Below, in pieces: positions 1 to 8,179 of a stretch of 64,000 bases of DNA. Every line of letters begins with the position of its first letter. The first letter of the stretch is position 1. The position numbers were made by a program, and so were the translations under genes. Below the pieces are notes generated by a model. The model had not been told where the DNA came from. It ran no database searches and saw nothing but the letters and a program-made list of their open reading frames with translations. The DNA is taken from contig NZ_VVIQ01000002.1 in the NCBI RefSeq assembly GCF_009728485.1, forward strand, positions 248,001-312,000. Direction: 5' to 3'. The DNA is from Prevotella vespertina (GTDB taxonomy: Bacteria > Bacteroidota > Bacteroidia > Bacteroidales > Bacteroidaceae).

Positions 1-300
1 TTCCTCGGCGACCACCATCCCGTTACGTTCCTCGTAGGAGTGGGATGCCTCATAGGCTCGTTCTTTATATTGCGTCGCCAACTGCGTCTTGCCTCATGGG
101 GTGCAAACATCCGCATGGCAATCGCAACGGTTGTCGTGTTCTGGGTACCTGTGGAAGTGCTTGGTCGCCTTGACTTTTTCAAGGAGATTTGGATTGAGCC
201 GGAGAAGTATACTACCCAGATGATTTGCATCCTCGTGGCATTCGTGGCATTGCTCGTCTATATCATGTTTGCAGCTCACAAGAAGAAAAGCCATGAGTAA
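1..300 (+). CDS. Integral membrane protein, 5' end outside window
   Basis: The frame is open from the first base to the stop at 298-300, so this is the C-terminal 99 residues of a longer protein. It has two hydrophobic segments and a basic tail (AHKKKSHE). The motif SWGANIRM followed by AT(V/I)VFW recurs in the next gene, so the two are tandem paralogues. The stop overlaps the next start (ATGAGTAA), which suggests translational coupling. I do not recognise the family. Its place beside a PepSY-type gene suggests a role in metal or siderophore uptake at the inner membrane, but this is only inferred from context. Confidence 0.75.
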   Translation, partial: FLGDHHPVTFLVGVGCLIGSFFILRRQLRLASWGANIRMAIATVVVFWVPVEVLGRLDFFKEIWIEPEKYTTQMICILVAFVALLVYIMFAAHKKKSHE

Positions 301-1168
301 CAAGAAACTATATTGGTGGAAATCCATCGTGTCGATGGGCGTGATATTGGGAAGCATGCCCATGGTTCACTTGGTGGCACGAGTATTGAAGGACAACTAC
401 GACGGCACGCAACTGTTGGGTGCTGGCATGGCTGTGGGATTCGTGGGCTTGGTGATGGTGGTGGTCGGTGTTTTCGTCAAGGGACAGACTCGCCAAACCT
501 TGCTCGGACTTATCGGTGGCATGTTCTACTGGACGGGTTGGGTGGATTTCCTCTTCATGTATTATGCCCATCGTTGGGGCACACATGCTGAGATTGACCC
601 AGTGACAGGAGAAGTGTTGAGCCGCCCTGAATATCTTCTGCTCCCTGCCACCTTTGGCTTGTGGGCAATGGTGATGTTGCTCTACATCTTCTGTTCCCGA
701 AATGCCTGCAACTTCCTCAACTGGTGGCAGACGCTCTTCTTGGGGAAGAACAAGCGACTCATCGCCGCTCGCCCGATGACACGCCACACCAGCATTGTTA
801 CCTTCATGGAAATCAACACAATGCTCTGGACTTGCTATCTCCTGCTGATGAACCTCTACGATCCTCAATTGTTTGGTCGTGAGAGTCCAGTCACCTTCGG
901 TGTAGCCTTCGGTGCCTTGCTTTCCGCCCCATACGTATTTCGCAAGCAACTCCACTTGCAATCGTGGGGAGCAAACATCAGAATGGGTACGGCAACGGTC
1001 ATCGTGTTCTGGATAGCGGTAGAGGCATTTAATCGCACGGGCATCATCGGGAAGCTCATTGCACATCCGAGCGAATATCCTTGGCATTGGGTGGTAATGG
1101 TGATAGAACTTTGTTTCTTGGCAGGAAAGATTGTCAAGGATGCAAGGGCGAAGAAAGAAAAGAAATAA
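293..1168 (+). CDS. Polytopic membrane protein, paralogue of preceding gene
   Basis: This 291-residue protein has about eight hydrophobic segments (around residues 8-30, 42-64, 70-90, 120-142, 170-190, 198-216, 230-248 and 265-283). I start at ATG 293, which overlaps the previous stop, rather than at the upstream TTG at 269. The C-terminal half matches the preceding partial protein (PVTF, SWGANIRM, TVIVFW). The family is not recognised and no catalytic motif is visible. A PepSY-type gene follows 25 bases later, so the three were probably one operon. A supporting role in siderophore or heme iron handling at the inner membrane is possible but unproven. Confidence 0.75.
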   Translation: MSNKKLYWWKSIVSMGVILGSMPMVHLVARVLKDNYDGTQLLGAGMAVGFVGLVMVVVGVFVKGQTRQTLLGLIGGMFYWTGWVDFLFMYYAHRWGTHAEIDPVTGEVLSRPEYLLLPATFGLWAMVMLLYIFCSRNACNFLNWWQTLFLGKNKRLIAARPMTRHTSIVTFMEINTMLWTCYLLLMNLYDPQLFGRESPVTFGVAFGALLSAPYVFRKQLHLQSWGANIRMGTATVIVFWIAVEAFNRTGIIGKLIAHPSEYPWHWVVMVIELCFLAGKIVKDARAKKEKK

Positions 1169-1193
1169 GATAGATAATCAGATAAGGAAATCA

Positions 1194-1781
1194 ATGAAGA
1201 AAGGAACTTGGAGAAAACAACATAAATGGCTTGGTATCGGCTTGAGCTTCTTCATGCTGATGTTCTGCGTGTCAGGCATCCTGCTCAATCATCGTTCACT
1301 CATCAAGGAGGTGAACGTGAGCAGGAAGTACCTGCCAAGTCGTTATGAGTTTCGGAATTGGAATGGTGGATTGCTACGAGGCACGCTTGACATTGGCAAG
1401 GATTTAATGGTAGATTCCATGAGGAATGTGGATTCTTGTCGCCAACTGTTGCTTTATGGCAATGGTGGCATCTGGCTTACCGACTCCAAGGATTTCAATG
1501 AGGGGTTGCCAGAAGGTGCAGACTATCGTCAAATCAAAAATGTCATAAGGCTTGATAATGGAAGGATATTTGCTGTCTCACCTTTCGGGCTTTATCGCTA
1601 TGGAGTGCATAACAAATGGCATGAGGTGAATATGTCACTGGAGGATGAGGAGAAATTTACGGACATCGCTTCGCATGGCGACACCCTTGTAGTGCTCAGT
1701 CGTTCCTTTGTCTATACCTCGCTTCCTCCTTATACACAGATACAATCCTCAAACCCATGGAGGGACAATTGGAGAAGTTGA
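1194..1781 (+). pseudogene. PepSY-type transmembrane protein, 3'-truncated
   Basis: The N-terminal RKQHKWLGIGLSFFMLMFC segment followed by SGILLNH is characteristic of PepSY-associated transmembrane proteins, which reduce or process iron-siderophore ligands at the inner membrane (XusC in Bacteroides is one). Family members usually run to roughly 450-500 residues; this frame stops after 195. Family-like sequence lasts to about SFVYTSLPPY (near 1735) and then changes to AT-rich sequence of another origin, so the 3' part was lost at a recombination junction. I start at ATG 1194 because the residues before it in the longer frame do not look coding. Confidence 0.7.
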
Positions 1782-2028
1782 GGCTATTATTTCTCAAACT
1801 AACCATAAGTCATGGAATAATGTTCCAGAGAGCTACAGGCAATCACAGGCATCCTATGCTTATTATAGCCTTACTAAAGCCATTCCAAAGTTGTCCAAGC
1901 CCCAAATTGATAATTATATTTATAGATTAAATGATGCGTTTATAGGGACTGCGACTTTCAGTTTTGAAAATAATATGGTGAATTTTATATTTAATTTGCA
2001 AGAAGTTATTGTACCTGCATCAAAATAA
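1708..2028 (+). pseudogene. AT-rich ORF fragment of unknown family at the element junction
   Basis: The frame is open for 106 codons, but its first part overlaps the PepSY-type gene in another frame and is probably not translated. The stretch from about 1740 (GEVEAIISQ onward, about 95 residues) has natural-looking composition and ends PASK. No start of its own is evident, so it is probably the 3' end of a gene whose front was lost at the junction near 1735. I do not recognise it. It may form a pair with the lipoprotein gene 12 bases downstream, which is similarly AT-rich. Confidence 0.35.
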
Positions 2029-2040
2029 TCTTGTAAGTGT

Positions 2041-2493
2041 ATGGAACAAAATAAAATATTGTTTATTATAGGTATAATGACTATGTTCTCTTGCCATTCT
2101 ATTCATAAAACAATGGAATCTGGCAATGGGCAACTTAGCAATTCAGAAATTATCCAATTATTAACTGATGACAGTGTAAAGTATTGGATAGGTGTTAATT
2201 TTGGTTCTTCTTTTAAATTTGCCAGAGAAGGCTTAAGATTCAATTCTTATAATAAGAAAGGAGATGAAGAATTTACTTCCCAACAGGACATTTTATTCCC
2301 TAAAGTGTTTGATGTTGATGGCATGCGAGTTTTTATTTATTGGAAACTTCCACATCCTGTGGAAAAGCTCTATCCATATGTTGATTACAAAATACGGAAA
2401 ATTTCAAAAGATACGTTAGTTATAGGGGATTATACAGACTTTGTGTTTGTTAATGGTCATGGTAATGCCCCAAATCGGGAATTGTCAAAATAA
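2041..2493 (+). CDS. Small lipoprotein of unknown function
   Basis: A 150-residue protein begins with a short signal peptide and a lipobox-like site (MTMFSC, Cys about residue 18), so it is probably a lipoprotein. The rest is soluble, with many aromatic residues, and I see no known domain. It follows the unidentified ORF by 12 bases and shares its low GC, unlike the PepSY-type cluster to the left and the mobilization genes to the right. The last 33 bases are duplicated imperfectly just downstream (2511-2543). Confidence 0.55.
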   Translation: MEQNKILFIIGIMTMFSCHSIHKTMESGNGQLSNSEIIQLLTDDSVKYWIGVNFGSSFKFAREGLRFNSYNKKGDEEFTSQQDILFPKVFDVDGMRVFIYWKLPHPVEKLYPYVDYKIRKISKDTLVIGDYTDFVFVNGHGNAPNRELSK

Positions 2494-2543
2494 AAAAATA
2501 ATAAATGTGGGGTAATACTCCAAATCGGGAGTTATTGAAATAA
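2461..2543 (+). repeat. Imperfect direct duplication over the 3' end of the lipoprotein gene
   Basis: Positions 2461-2493, which include the stop codon, recur at 2511-2543. Both copies begin GGTAAT, share CCAAATCGGGA and end AAATAA, differing at about seven positions. The 50-base step suggests an old tandem duplication. Confidence 0.7.
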
Positions 2544-2594
2544 TTATCTGATTATCAATGTACTTTCCAAAAGATAAAGTATTAGGGCAGAGTG

Positions 2595-2664
2595 GAAAAA
2601 TCGTTGAAACTGGTCCTATGTAATCGTTCAAAGTGACCCTTTTGTATCATCCAAAGAGGGATTG
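2595..2664. repeat. Three degenerate 23-nt repeats, possible IS end remnant
   Basis: Three related blocks follow each other: ATCGTTGAAACTGGTCC, ATCGTTCAAAGTGACCC and ATCATCCAAAGAGGG, spaced about 23 bases. Multiple similar terminal repeats are typical of IS21-family ends. No transposase remains nearby, so the origin is inferred. The block lies where the relaxase gene should follow the orphan mobA. Confidence 0.4.
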
Positions 2665-2711
2665 GACATTCGCGGTACGATACGAGTATGGGTGTTATGA
2701 TTTATCAGCAT

Positions 2712-3131
2712 TCATTCTTCTCTACTCCCAAAGGATTTTGTCAGTTGTACTGCTTGCTGTTGTAGTCTGATGAGAATTTGGGAATAGGTTTCGAGTTTGC
2801 CGAGCAGTTGTTGAGCAGTGGCAACAGAATGATAAGTATTGAGGACTTTCACGACTTCGTTGTACAGAACTCCTATCTTATGAGCCAAGGCAACGATTTC
2901 TGAGAGTTTCTCCAAGTAAGGTTCTTTTGCAGGGTCTTGGGTGATGACCTTAAAAGATTCACCAAGAAGCCTTGCTCGGACAAAGTCGCTCTTTGTCTTT
3001 GCTCCCGACTTGCGATAGAGTCTGATAAGTTTCTGCTGGTCTTCGGAATTAGGTATTCTGATGTGCCATCTGTCCCATCGTGGGCAGGTGGCACATCTGC
3101 CGTCTGGCTTCTTTTGTTTTTGCTTCTTCAT
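2712..3131 (-). CDS. mobA: Mobilization accessory protein MobA, orphan copy
   Basis: This 139-residue protein is clearly homologous to the complete mobA at 29867-30280: both contain KTKSDFVRAR, LGESFKVIT and HKIGVLYN. Proteins of this family bind oriT and help the relaxase. An N-terminal CATCP segment is specific to this copy. The relaxase gene that should overlap its 3' end is absent; the next bases belong to a repeat block. An oriT-like region lies directly upstream. It is the last gene of the truncated mobilizable element on this strand. Confidence 0.8.
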   Translation of the reverse strand: MKKQKQKKPDGRCATCPRWDRWHIRIPNSEDQQKLIRLYRKSGAKTKSDFVRARLLGESFKVITQDPAKEPYLEKLSEIVALAHKIGVLYNEVVKVLNTYHSVATAQQLLGKLETYSQILIRLQQQAVQLTKSFGSREE

Positions 3132-3135
3132 TGCT

Positions 3136-3230
3136 TTCTAATCACGACTTTGGAGTGATTTAATCCCCTTTCGGGGCAAGGGTCTTTGTGGTACAAATGG
3201 CAATTTGTGGTACAAAGACACACCTTGCTG
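3136..3230 (-). other. Candidate oriT, copy 1
   Basis: The segment contains ACGACTTTGGAGT, a CCCCTTTCGGGG hairpin, GCAAGGGTCTTTGTG, and an inverted or repeated pair GTGGTACAAA. The same elements occur in the same order upstream of the second mobA (30292-30387), although the surrounding sequence differs. Conservation immediately upstream of mobA, with hairpins next to a conserved GTCTTTGTG, is what is expected of an origin of transfer. The nick position cannot be read from sequence alone. Confidence 0.6.
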
Positions 3231-3323
3231 ATGTAGAAAATGGGATTATAAGCCCCTGCTGTGTTACTGCATTCATTGAATACAGTAACTCGGCGTAGGT
3301 TTGCATTCGAGGAATGCAGTAAT

Positions 3324-3833
3324 TCAGAGTTTCCTCCATCTTTCCACATCTTCCTTGTATTGGTCGAGGTGTTCCCGCAGTACCTGTTCGACATATCCCG
3401 AAACGCTCGCTCCATGCTCACCGATTCTCCGCACCACGAAGTCTAACTTTCGTTGGGTTTCCTCTGATACATACACGGCTTTGCGGTGGCTGTTGCGAAA
3501 GGGCTGGAGATATTTCCCCTGAAACTCGGATAATTGCTTTCTGTCCTTTGTTTTTCCCATTCTTTGATGAAATTCTTCGGTAGAAGTAGCCCTTTCTGTT
3601 GGCGACAACGCTGTTTCTTGATAGGACGGTTGAGAAAAATCCTTGTTACTCTCCTTGTCATTTTGTTCCTCAACTTTATCAACAGGCTCAAACCTTCTCT
3701 TTTCCTCTTCATAATCGAAGGGCTGGTCAAAATCGGGTAACTCTTCGGGCTTGCGGAGCTTAACGCCATAATTTCCCATATCTCTAATGGCTTGTTCCAA
3801 GCGTTGTTTCCTTTTTTCATCTATTCTTGCCAT
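3324..3833 (-). CDS. DUF3408 (TraB-like) conjugal transfer protein
   Basis: The 169-residue protein has an acidic, low-complexity N-terminal part and a C-terminal module containing VSEETQRKLDFVVRRIG and VEQVLREHLD, which I recognise as DUF3408. The same module ends TraB of the main element (31663-32190), so this is a paralogue from another element. DUF3408 proteins resemble ribbon-helix-helix DNA-binding proteins and accompany a ParA partner in complete elements; no ParA gene is present here. Its start overlaps the stop of the upstream HTH gene by 13 bases, so the genes are co-transcribed. Confidence 0.75.
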   Translation of the reverse strand: MARIDEKRKQRLEQAIRDMGNYGVKLRKPEELPDFDQPFDYEEEKRRFEPVDKVEEQNDKESNKDFSQPSYQETALSPTERATSTEEFHQRMGKTKDRKQLSEFQGKYLQPFRNSHRKAVYVSEETQRKLDFVVRRIGEHGASVSGYVEQVLREHLDQYKEDVERWRKL

Positions 3834-4135
3834 AATTTCTTGGGTATCGGGTTATAGTGTTTTTCAAGCATGGCTTGTATGTCGCTCTGCTTGTAGAGTA
3901 TCTTCCCTCCGATTTTGTAGAAAGGAAGCGTTCCTGAGTTTCTGTACTCTTGGAGCGTGCGTGTGCTGAGCCGTAATTGGCTGCAAACCTCCTCACCCGA
4001 AAGGTAAACCTCACCATTCAGCATCGGACGGGCGGTAGAGCAATACCGCTCCAACTTCTTCAAAGTGCCTTCCATCAGTTGTGAAAACAACTGCATCTGA
4101 GGGTCTTCCCGCGTAATGATTTCATTCTCTGCCAT
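3821..4135 (-). CDS. Helix-turn-helix protein, excisionase-like
   Basis: The 104-residue protein ends in a MerR/excisionase-type winged HTH: YLSGEEVCSQLRLSTRTLQ, then YRNSGTLPFYKIGGKILY. Such proteins in Bacteroidales elements (for example Xis2d of CTnDOT) bind near att sites and direct excision or control transfer genes. It lies 20 bases after a second HTH gene and overlaps the DUF3408 gene. It is presumably a DNA-binding partner of the integrases at 5.6-8.2 kb. Confidence 0.8.
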   Translation of the reverse strand: MAENEIITREDPQMQLFSQLMEGTLKKLERYCSTARPMLNGEVYLSGEEVCSQLRLSTRTLQEYRNSGTLPFYKIGGKILYKQSDIQAMLEKHYNPIPKKLWQE

Positions 4136-4155
4136 AATTCATTCATTCTTTGATT

Positions 4156-4425
4156 TCAATCCTTGACTGCATTCAGCATTTCACAGATGTCGGTCTGTTT
4201 GTAATAACACTTATGTCCAATCATGGAGAAAGGGATTTTGCCCGTATCTCGGTATGATTGTAGGGTACGCTTGCTGATGCCTAAACGCTTGCACACGGCT
4301 TCGTTGTCGAGCCATTGCTCGGTCTTGGGAGGATTACCGATGAGTTTTTCCACACGATGGATAAAGTCTGCAAATTCGGAGCGATGTCGCTCCCACGCTT
4401 TGCGGTCGATGATAATGAGTTTCAT
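4156..4425 (-). CDS. Helix-turn-helix protein, excisionase-like
   Basis: The 89-residue protein carries the same HTH type as its neighbour: WLDNEAVCKRLGISKRTLQ, YRDTGKIPFSMIGHKCYYK. It is the first gene of the minus-strand HTH-HTH-DUF3408-mobA operon and has a good promoter at 4506-4513. Tandem HTH genes of this size usually act as recombination directionality factors or transfer regulators. Which of the two has which role cannot be told from sequence. Confidence 0.8.
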   Translation of the reverse strand: MKLIIIDRKAWERHRSEFADFIHRVEKLIGNPPKTEQWLDNEAVCKRLGISKRTLQSYRDTGKIPFSMIGHKCYYKQTDICEMLNAVKD

Positions 4426-4505
4426 TGCCTTAATTTTGTTTTGATTACTTTATTGTTACTCAGCAAACAAACTGTTATGCAGTCCATTGCCGTACTTCTC
4501 GGGTG

Positions 4506-4513
4506 CAAAAGTA
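4506..4513 (-). promoter_or_regulatory. Promoter of the HTH-DUF3408-mobA operon
   Basis: TACTTTTG on the minus strand fits the Bacteroidetes -7 box TAnnTTTG and lies about 80 bases before the first HTH start. The TCGA-rich repeat array at 4657-4792 sits about 150 bases upstream. Confidence 0.6.
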
Positions 4514-4656
4514 ACCCCTCGGAAGCACCACTGCAAGAAATGAGGATAAGCAGGGAAATAGAGAGAAAGCAATAGAAAAACAAAGGAAATCCGTCTGTGT
4601 TATTGCGGTAATGAGATGAGGTGCCGGCTCGTTCCTTTTATTATCTTGTTGTTTTA

Positions 4657-4792
4657 TCGATAATTCGATAGTTCGACAAATCGAGATGTCGAAGTGTCGA
4701 TAGATAGTTTTATCGATAGATTATTTTGACGATATATAGTTTTGACAACAGATAGTCATGACAACAAATTGTACAAACAATAGATTGTCCGT
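4657..4792. repeat. TCGAnnnn array with 8/16-nt period
   Basis: TCGA occurs at 4657, 4665, 4673, 4681, 4689, 4697 and 4713, exactly in an 8-base step with one slot substituted. The phase continues as degenerate 16-base units to about 4792 (TTTTGACGATATATAG, TTTTGACAACAGATAG, TCATGACAACAAATTG). The last units resemble the 16-base units at 30672-30735. It lies upstream of the HTH operon promoter and looks like a set of protein-binding iterons. Confidence 0.75.
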
Positions 4793-4830
4793 ATTATCGT
4801 CAGTCCTATCTGTTGTTAGTTGTTACGCCT

Positions 4831-5057
4831 TGCGTCCAAAGAGCCTGAGTATGCCGTATTCTTGTCGTGCCTATACTCTCTACGGCAGCCCAGCCCTGCA
4901 AGGTTGGGAGAGATGAATACGACCGCATGGATATAGAAAATGGCAATACCACCTTGAAACAGAGAAATCCTGCGGTGGAGATTCTTCTCTCCATCCGCAG
5001 GACTCGACCTTGTCAGGGCAGACAGGCTGCCGTTGTACCTTTGCACGATAAGAAACG
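4831..5057 (+). other. Conserved non-coding element, copy 1
   Basis: The segment begins TGCGTCCAAAGA, contains GAGTATGC and TGGAGATT, and ends at a plus-strand promoter-like TACCTTTG (5036-5043) followed by GATAAGAA. The same landmarks occur in the same order at 44423-44605, also near a DUF1896 gene. An internal hairpin (4968-4981 with 4988-5002) pairs over 14 base pairs. No convincing coding frame covers it. It may be an RNA gene, a leader or a recombination-related site. Confidence 0.5.
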
Positions 5058-5088
5058 GCATCAGGAACTTTGCGTGCGCCGCCTTTGC

Positions 5089-5574
5089 CTACAACGCCTT
5101 CAGGCTTGCTTCCTCCGTCAGTCTGACCGTTGGCAGATTGTTGCTCTCGATGAGCAGCACTATCGTGCCTGTCAGTTCGGTGTAAAGACGGCCGTATTGC
5201 TCGTCAGAAGCCAATGTGTCCGTCAAACCGAACTTGTCGAATGTGGCTTGAACAGCCTTGTTCGACAACAGTATAGGTACGAGTTTCTCTGGGAGCGGTG
5301 CAGGAAGTTCCCTTTCAAACTCGTTTTCCAACACGGATATAAGCGTATCGTACTTGGAAAAGTGCAAGCCTTGATACAATGCCTCGCTTGCCATGCTCTC
5401 CGCTTCAATGTGTGTAAAGCCTTGTGCTACAGCATCGCAGTAAACTGTGAGAGCCATATCTGCCCGTGCAGTGATAAACTCCGTATCTTGCAACTTTTCG
5501 GGGTGATGCTCACTCATGTAACTTCTTAACTTCAATCGAAAGTAGGAAAGTTCCTGTTTGTTCTTCTGTTTCAT
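5089..5574 (-). CDS. DUF1896 family protein
   Basis: This 161-residue acidic protein starts with the typical LSYFRLKLRSYMSEHHPEKL motif and is paralogous to the gene at 45244-45711 (both have SEALYQGLHFSKYDTL-like text and LTGTIVLLIE). DUF1896 genes are common next to integrases of Bacteroidales elements, but their function is unknown. It follows the integrase at 5630 by 55 bases on the same strand and is probably co-transcribed. Confidence 0.8.
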   Translation of the reverse strand: MKQKNKQELSYFRLKLRSYMSEHHPEKLQDTEFITARADMALTVYCDAVAQGFTHIEAESMASEALYQGLHFSKYDTLISVLENEFERELPAPLPEKLVPILLSNKAVQATFDKFGLTDTLASDEQYGRLYTELTGTIVLLIESNNLPTVRLTEEASLKAL

Positions 5575-5629
5575 TGTTTTTCTTGTTAAAAAGTTGGACT
5601 TCTTTTTTTTGAATCATTCATTACGGCTG

Positions 5630-6913
5630 TTACATCCCAATTATGGGACTTGACTTTTTCGGTGTTCTTGACGGACACAGCCGTAAGGCTTTACGCAGTA
5701 CCCTTGTATGCTCACTACCCATCAGGGGTTGCATTTCCTTGGCAATCTTGCTCTTGGTCACCCGTGCATAAATCTCGGTCGTGGAGATAAAGCGATGCCC
5801 CAGCATCTTGCTCACCGTCTCTATCGGAAGTCCGTTCTCCAGACAGATGGTCGTGGCAAAGGTATGCCGTGCGGTGTGCGAGGTCGCTTGGGTATGCGGT
5901 GACAGTCCCGCATTAATACAAATCTCCTGAATAGTTCTATTGAAATTACTGTTGCTGGGAAACTCTCGAAAGAAAAGCCCCTCCCTTCGTCCGTGGCTCA
6001 CAATGGCGAGTATTTTCTCGGCAACGGGCAGCAACGGGACAATACTTCTGTTCTGTGTCTTTGTTCGGCAGAGGGAGATATATCTGCGTCCATCACCGAG
6101 CTTATAGACATCATCCATTCTGAGTTTCTTCAAATCGGAAAATGCCAGCCCCGTAAAACATCCCAAGAGGAAAATAAGTCTGCAATGGTTGTCTGTCGAG
6201 CGGTGCGGACGGTAAGCCAAGAGTTTTTGCAGGTCGTCCGCCGTAAGTGCATTGCGCTCGTAGGTAGGCGTTTCTATGTCTATGAGTTCAAAAGGGTCTT
6301 CACGAACGTATCGCTCCTGCAATACCTTGCGAATGACCTGATGCAAGTGGCGTAGGCGGTTGCCGACACTGCTTTCCTTGTTTCCCAAGTCCCGAAGCAT
6401 GAAAAGGCGATAGTCCTCAAGGAAAGTCTTGTCCACCTCTGTGGGCATACAGTCTGCCCTGTCCCTTACTTGCAGGAAATGAACAAAACTCTTGTAGCTG
6501 TCCTTAAAAGCCCTGACGGTCGCCTTGCTTAGTGTTCTGCCCTGCAAATCCTCCTTTTCTTTACAGACGGTTTGGTATAACTCCGTAAGTGTTGGCATAG
6601 GGCGACTTTGCTGCATATAACGCTCCTTGAGGTATTCCGCCGTGATATAGTTTTCTTCCCTTAATGTACGTTCATAGAGTGAATGCAAGCACTCTTCGAT
6701 TGAGTTCAGTTGCAGATTGATGCCGCTTGAATTACCTGCTGTCGCCTTGATGCGCCCTTTTCGGGCAAGCCACTCGTCGGGAACGGATTGTAGCTGTGTG
6801 GAAAACGAAGAGGATGTGCCGTTACAGGTGATACGACAGCGGATTACGCATAGTCCGTCTTCATTGGTCTTGCTTCTATCTATGTAGAATAGTATGGCAA
6901 ATGTACTTTTCAT
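5630..6913 (-). CDS. Tyrosine recombinase (integrase), second of a tandem pair
   Basis: The 427-residue protein has the arm-binding and SAM-like N-terminal domains of Bacteroidetes integrases and a catalytic domain with HTARHTFAT, MLGHRFISTTEIYARV and the nucleophile Tyr in IYARV. The usual first catalytic Arg region reads CFTGLAFSDL, with Ala where Arg is normal; IntDOT likewise lacks this Arg. It starts 12 bases after the stop of the integrase at 6926, so both are co-transcribed. Paired integrases often act together in small mobilizable elements. A Pro/Ser/basic C-terminal tail follows the catalytic Tyr. Confidence 0.88.
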   Translation of the reverse strand: MKSTFAILFYIDRSKTNEDGLCVIRCRITCNGTSSSFSTQLQSVPDEWLARKGRIKATAGNSSGINLQLNSIEECLHSLYERTLREENYITAEYLKERYMQQSRPMPTLTELYQTVCKEKEDLQGRTLSKATVRAFKDSYKSFVHFLQVRDRADCMPTEVDKTFLEDYRLFMLRDLGNKESSVGNRLRHLHQVIRKVLQERYVREDPFELIDIETPTYERNALTADDLQKLLAYRPHRSTDNHCRLIFLLGCFTGLAFSDLKKLRMDDVYKLGDGRRYISLCRTKTQNRSIVPLLPVAEKILAIVSHGRREGLFFREFPSNSNFNRTIQEICINAGLSPHTQATSHTARHTFATTICLENGLPIETVSKMLGHRFISTTEIYARVTKSKIAKEMQPLMGSEHTRVLRKALRLCPSRTPKKSSPIIGM

Positions 6914-6925
6914 TGTTCTGCGGTT

Positions 6926-8179
6926 TTAGTTGGTCAGTTGATAATGTGCGAGTTGTGGAAGTATTTTCTCTATGTCCAGAAAGACACGCTCGGGAGAAGT
7001 CTCCGCATACACTTGCGTGGTTTTGATTTGACTGTGTCCGAGCATTTTGGAAACGCTCTCAATGGACACGCCTTCCGACAGTGTCATCTGCGATGCAAAG
7101 GTATGCCGTGCCATGTGATAGGTCAGCGTTTTCTGAATACCGCAAAGCCGTGCTATCTTTTTGAGGTGTATGTTTACCGTGTCGCATCCGGGTATGGGCA
7201 GCAGATACCCCTTGGGCGGTTCGTGTCGGAAAGCCCTCGTGTGAATACCCCGATAACGCTTGATAATGGCAGCGGCTTCGGGAAGTAGGGGGATGTGGCA
7301 CACGTTGCCCGTCTTTATTCTCGGCTTGCGTATCCAAGTCATTCCCGCTTCGTGAAAGATGTGCTGCTCCGTCAAGTGATACACGTCGGTATAGGAAAGT
7401 CCCGTCAGGCAGGAGAAAAGGAACATGTCCCTCGACACTTTTTCATAGCCTTGCAGTTCGTCTTCTCCCAAGGCTGCGATACGGCTTACCTCCTCCCTCG
7501 TGATGTAACGTGGAGTACCCGCTTCCCAACGAATGGAATGGTTGATGAAGGGATAGGTGTCAATGATGTGCCGTTTATGCAGGTCTTTGAGCAAGGAAGC
7601 CAGCATGGAGAGATAACCAGCCGAAGTGTTGAGCTTGAATCCCTTTTCTTTGGCGAAGTAGTCCTCCAAGTCTTTGATAAAGGCGATGTCGGCTTTCTGC
7701 ACGGGAATATCCTCCACACGGTAGCGATACCTGACGAAGTTTGCCAGATGCTTGTGAAAGAGCAACAGGCATTTTAGTCTGCGTTCGCTGCGGTCTATGC
7801 CCACACGCTCACGGAAGCGGTCGATATACTCGTCCGTATGATAAAGCAGTCCTTGTGACTCACTGTTCAGTCCGAATACAAGCTCCCGTACTCGCTCTGC
7901 CGTGATGGGAGCATCGGATTTACCCGAAAGAGACTCATAAACCTTGTGTATACTCACCTGAAGGCGGTCAAGTTCCTTGTTTACCGATACGGCTTCGGCA
8001 CTCTTGCCCAGCAGTCGGTTCTTGCGACTGTCCCACAAACGAGGAGTACACGAGCATTTGCAACTGAACTGTACCATAGAGCTTCCTGCGCTGATGCGTC
8101 CCATGATGGGACTTTTTCCGTTTTTGTCCTGCGTACCTCTCTTGAGGTAGAAAAGCAGCTTGAATTTTTCTTTTTCCAT
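6926..8179 (-). CDS. Tyrosine recombinase (integrase), first of a tandem pair
   Basis: The 417-residue protein has the Bacteroidetes integrase layout. The catalytic domain contains MARHTFASQM, MLGHSQIKTTQVYAET and the Tyr nucleophile in VYAET. The box I region is CLTGLSYTDV, with Ser in place of the first Arg. A TAATTTTG promoter-like box lies at 8193-8200, close to the start. About 260 bases upstream is the junction with the broken helicase gene, so the right end and attachment site of this mobilizable element should be in 8200-8455. Confidence 0.88.
   Translation of the reverse strand: MEKEKFKLLFYLKRGTQDKNGKSPIMGRISAGSSMVQFSCKCSCTPRLWDSRKNRLLGKSAEAVSVNKELDRLQVSIHKVYESLSGKSDAPITAERVRELVFGLNSESQGLLYHTDEYIDRFRERVGIDRSERRLKCLLLFHKHLANFVRYRYRVEDIPVQKADIAFIKDLEDYFAKEKGFKLNTSAGYLSMLASLLKDLHKRHIIDTYPFINHSIRWEAGTPRYITREEVSRIAALGEDELQGYEKVSRDMFLFSCLTGLSYTDVYHLTEQHIFHEAGMTWIRKPRIKTGNVCHIPLLPEAAAIIKRYRGIHTRAFRHEPPKGYLLPIPGCDTVNIHLKKIARLCGIQKTLTYHMARHTFASQMTLSEGVSIESVSKMLGHSQIKTTQVYAETSPERVFLDIEKILPQLAHYQLTN

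Noticed and set aside
308..1087. Long minus-strand open frame opposite the membrane protein gene
   Set aside because: It is the antisense shadow of a clear membrane protein gene and has a His/Glu-rich composition without any family pattern.
4867..5529. 220-codon plus-strand open frame
   Set aside because: Most of it is antisense to the DUF1896 gene, and the first part covers the conserved non-coding element. No protein-like pattern is visible.
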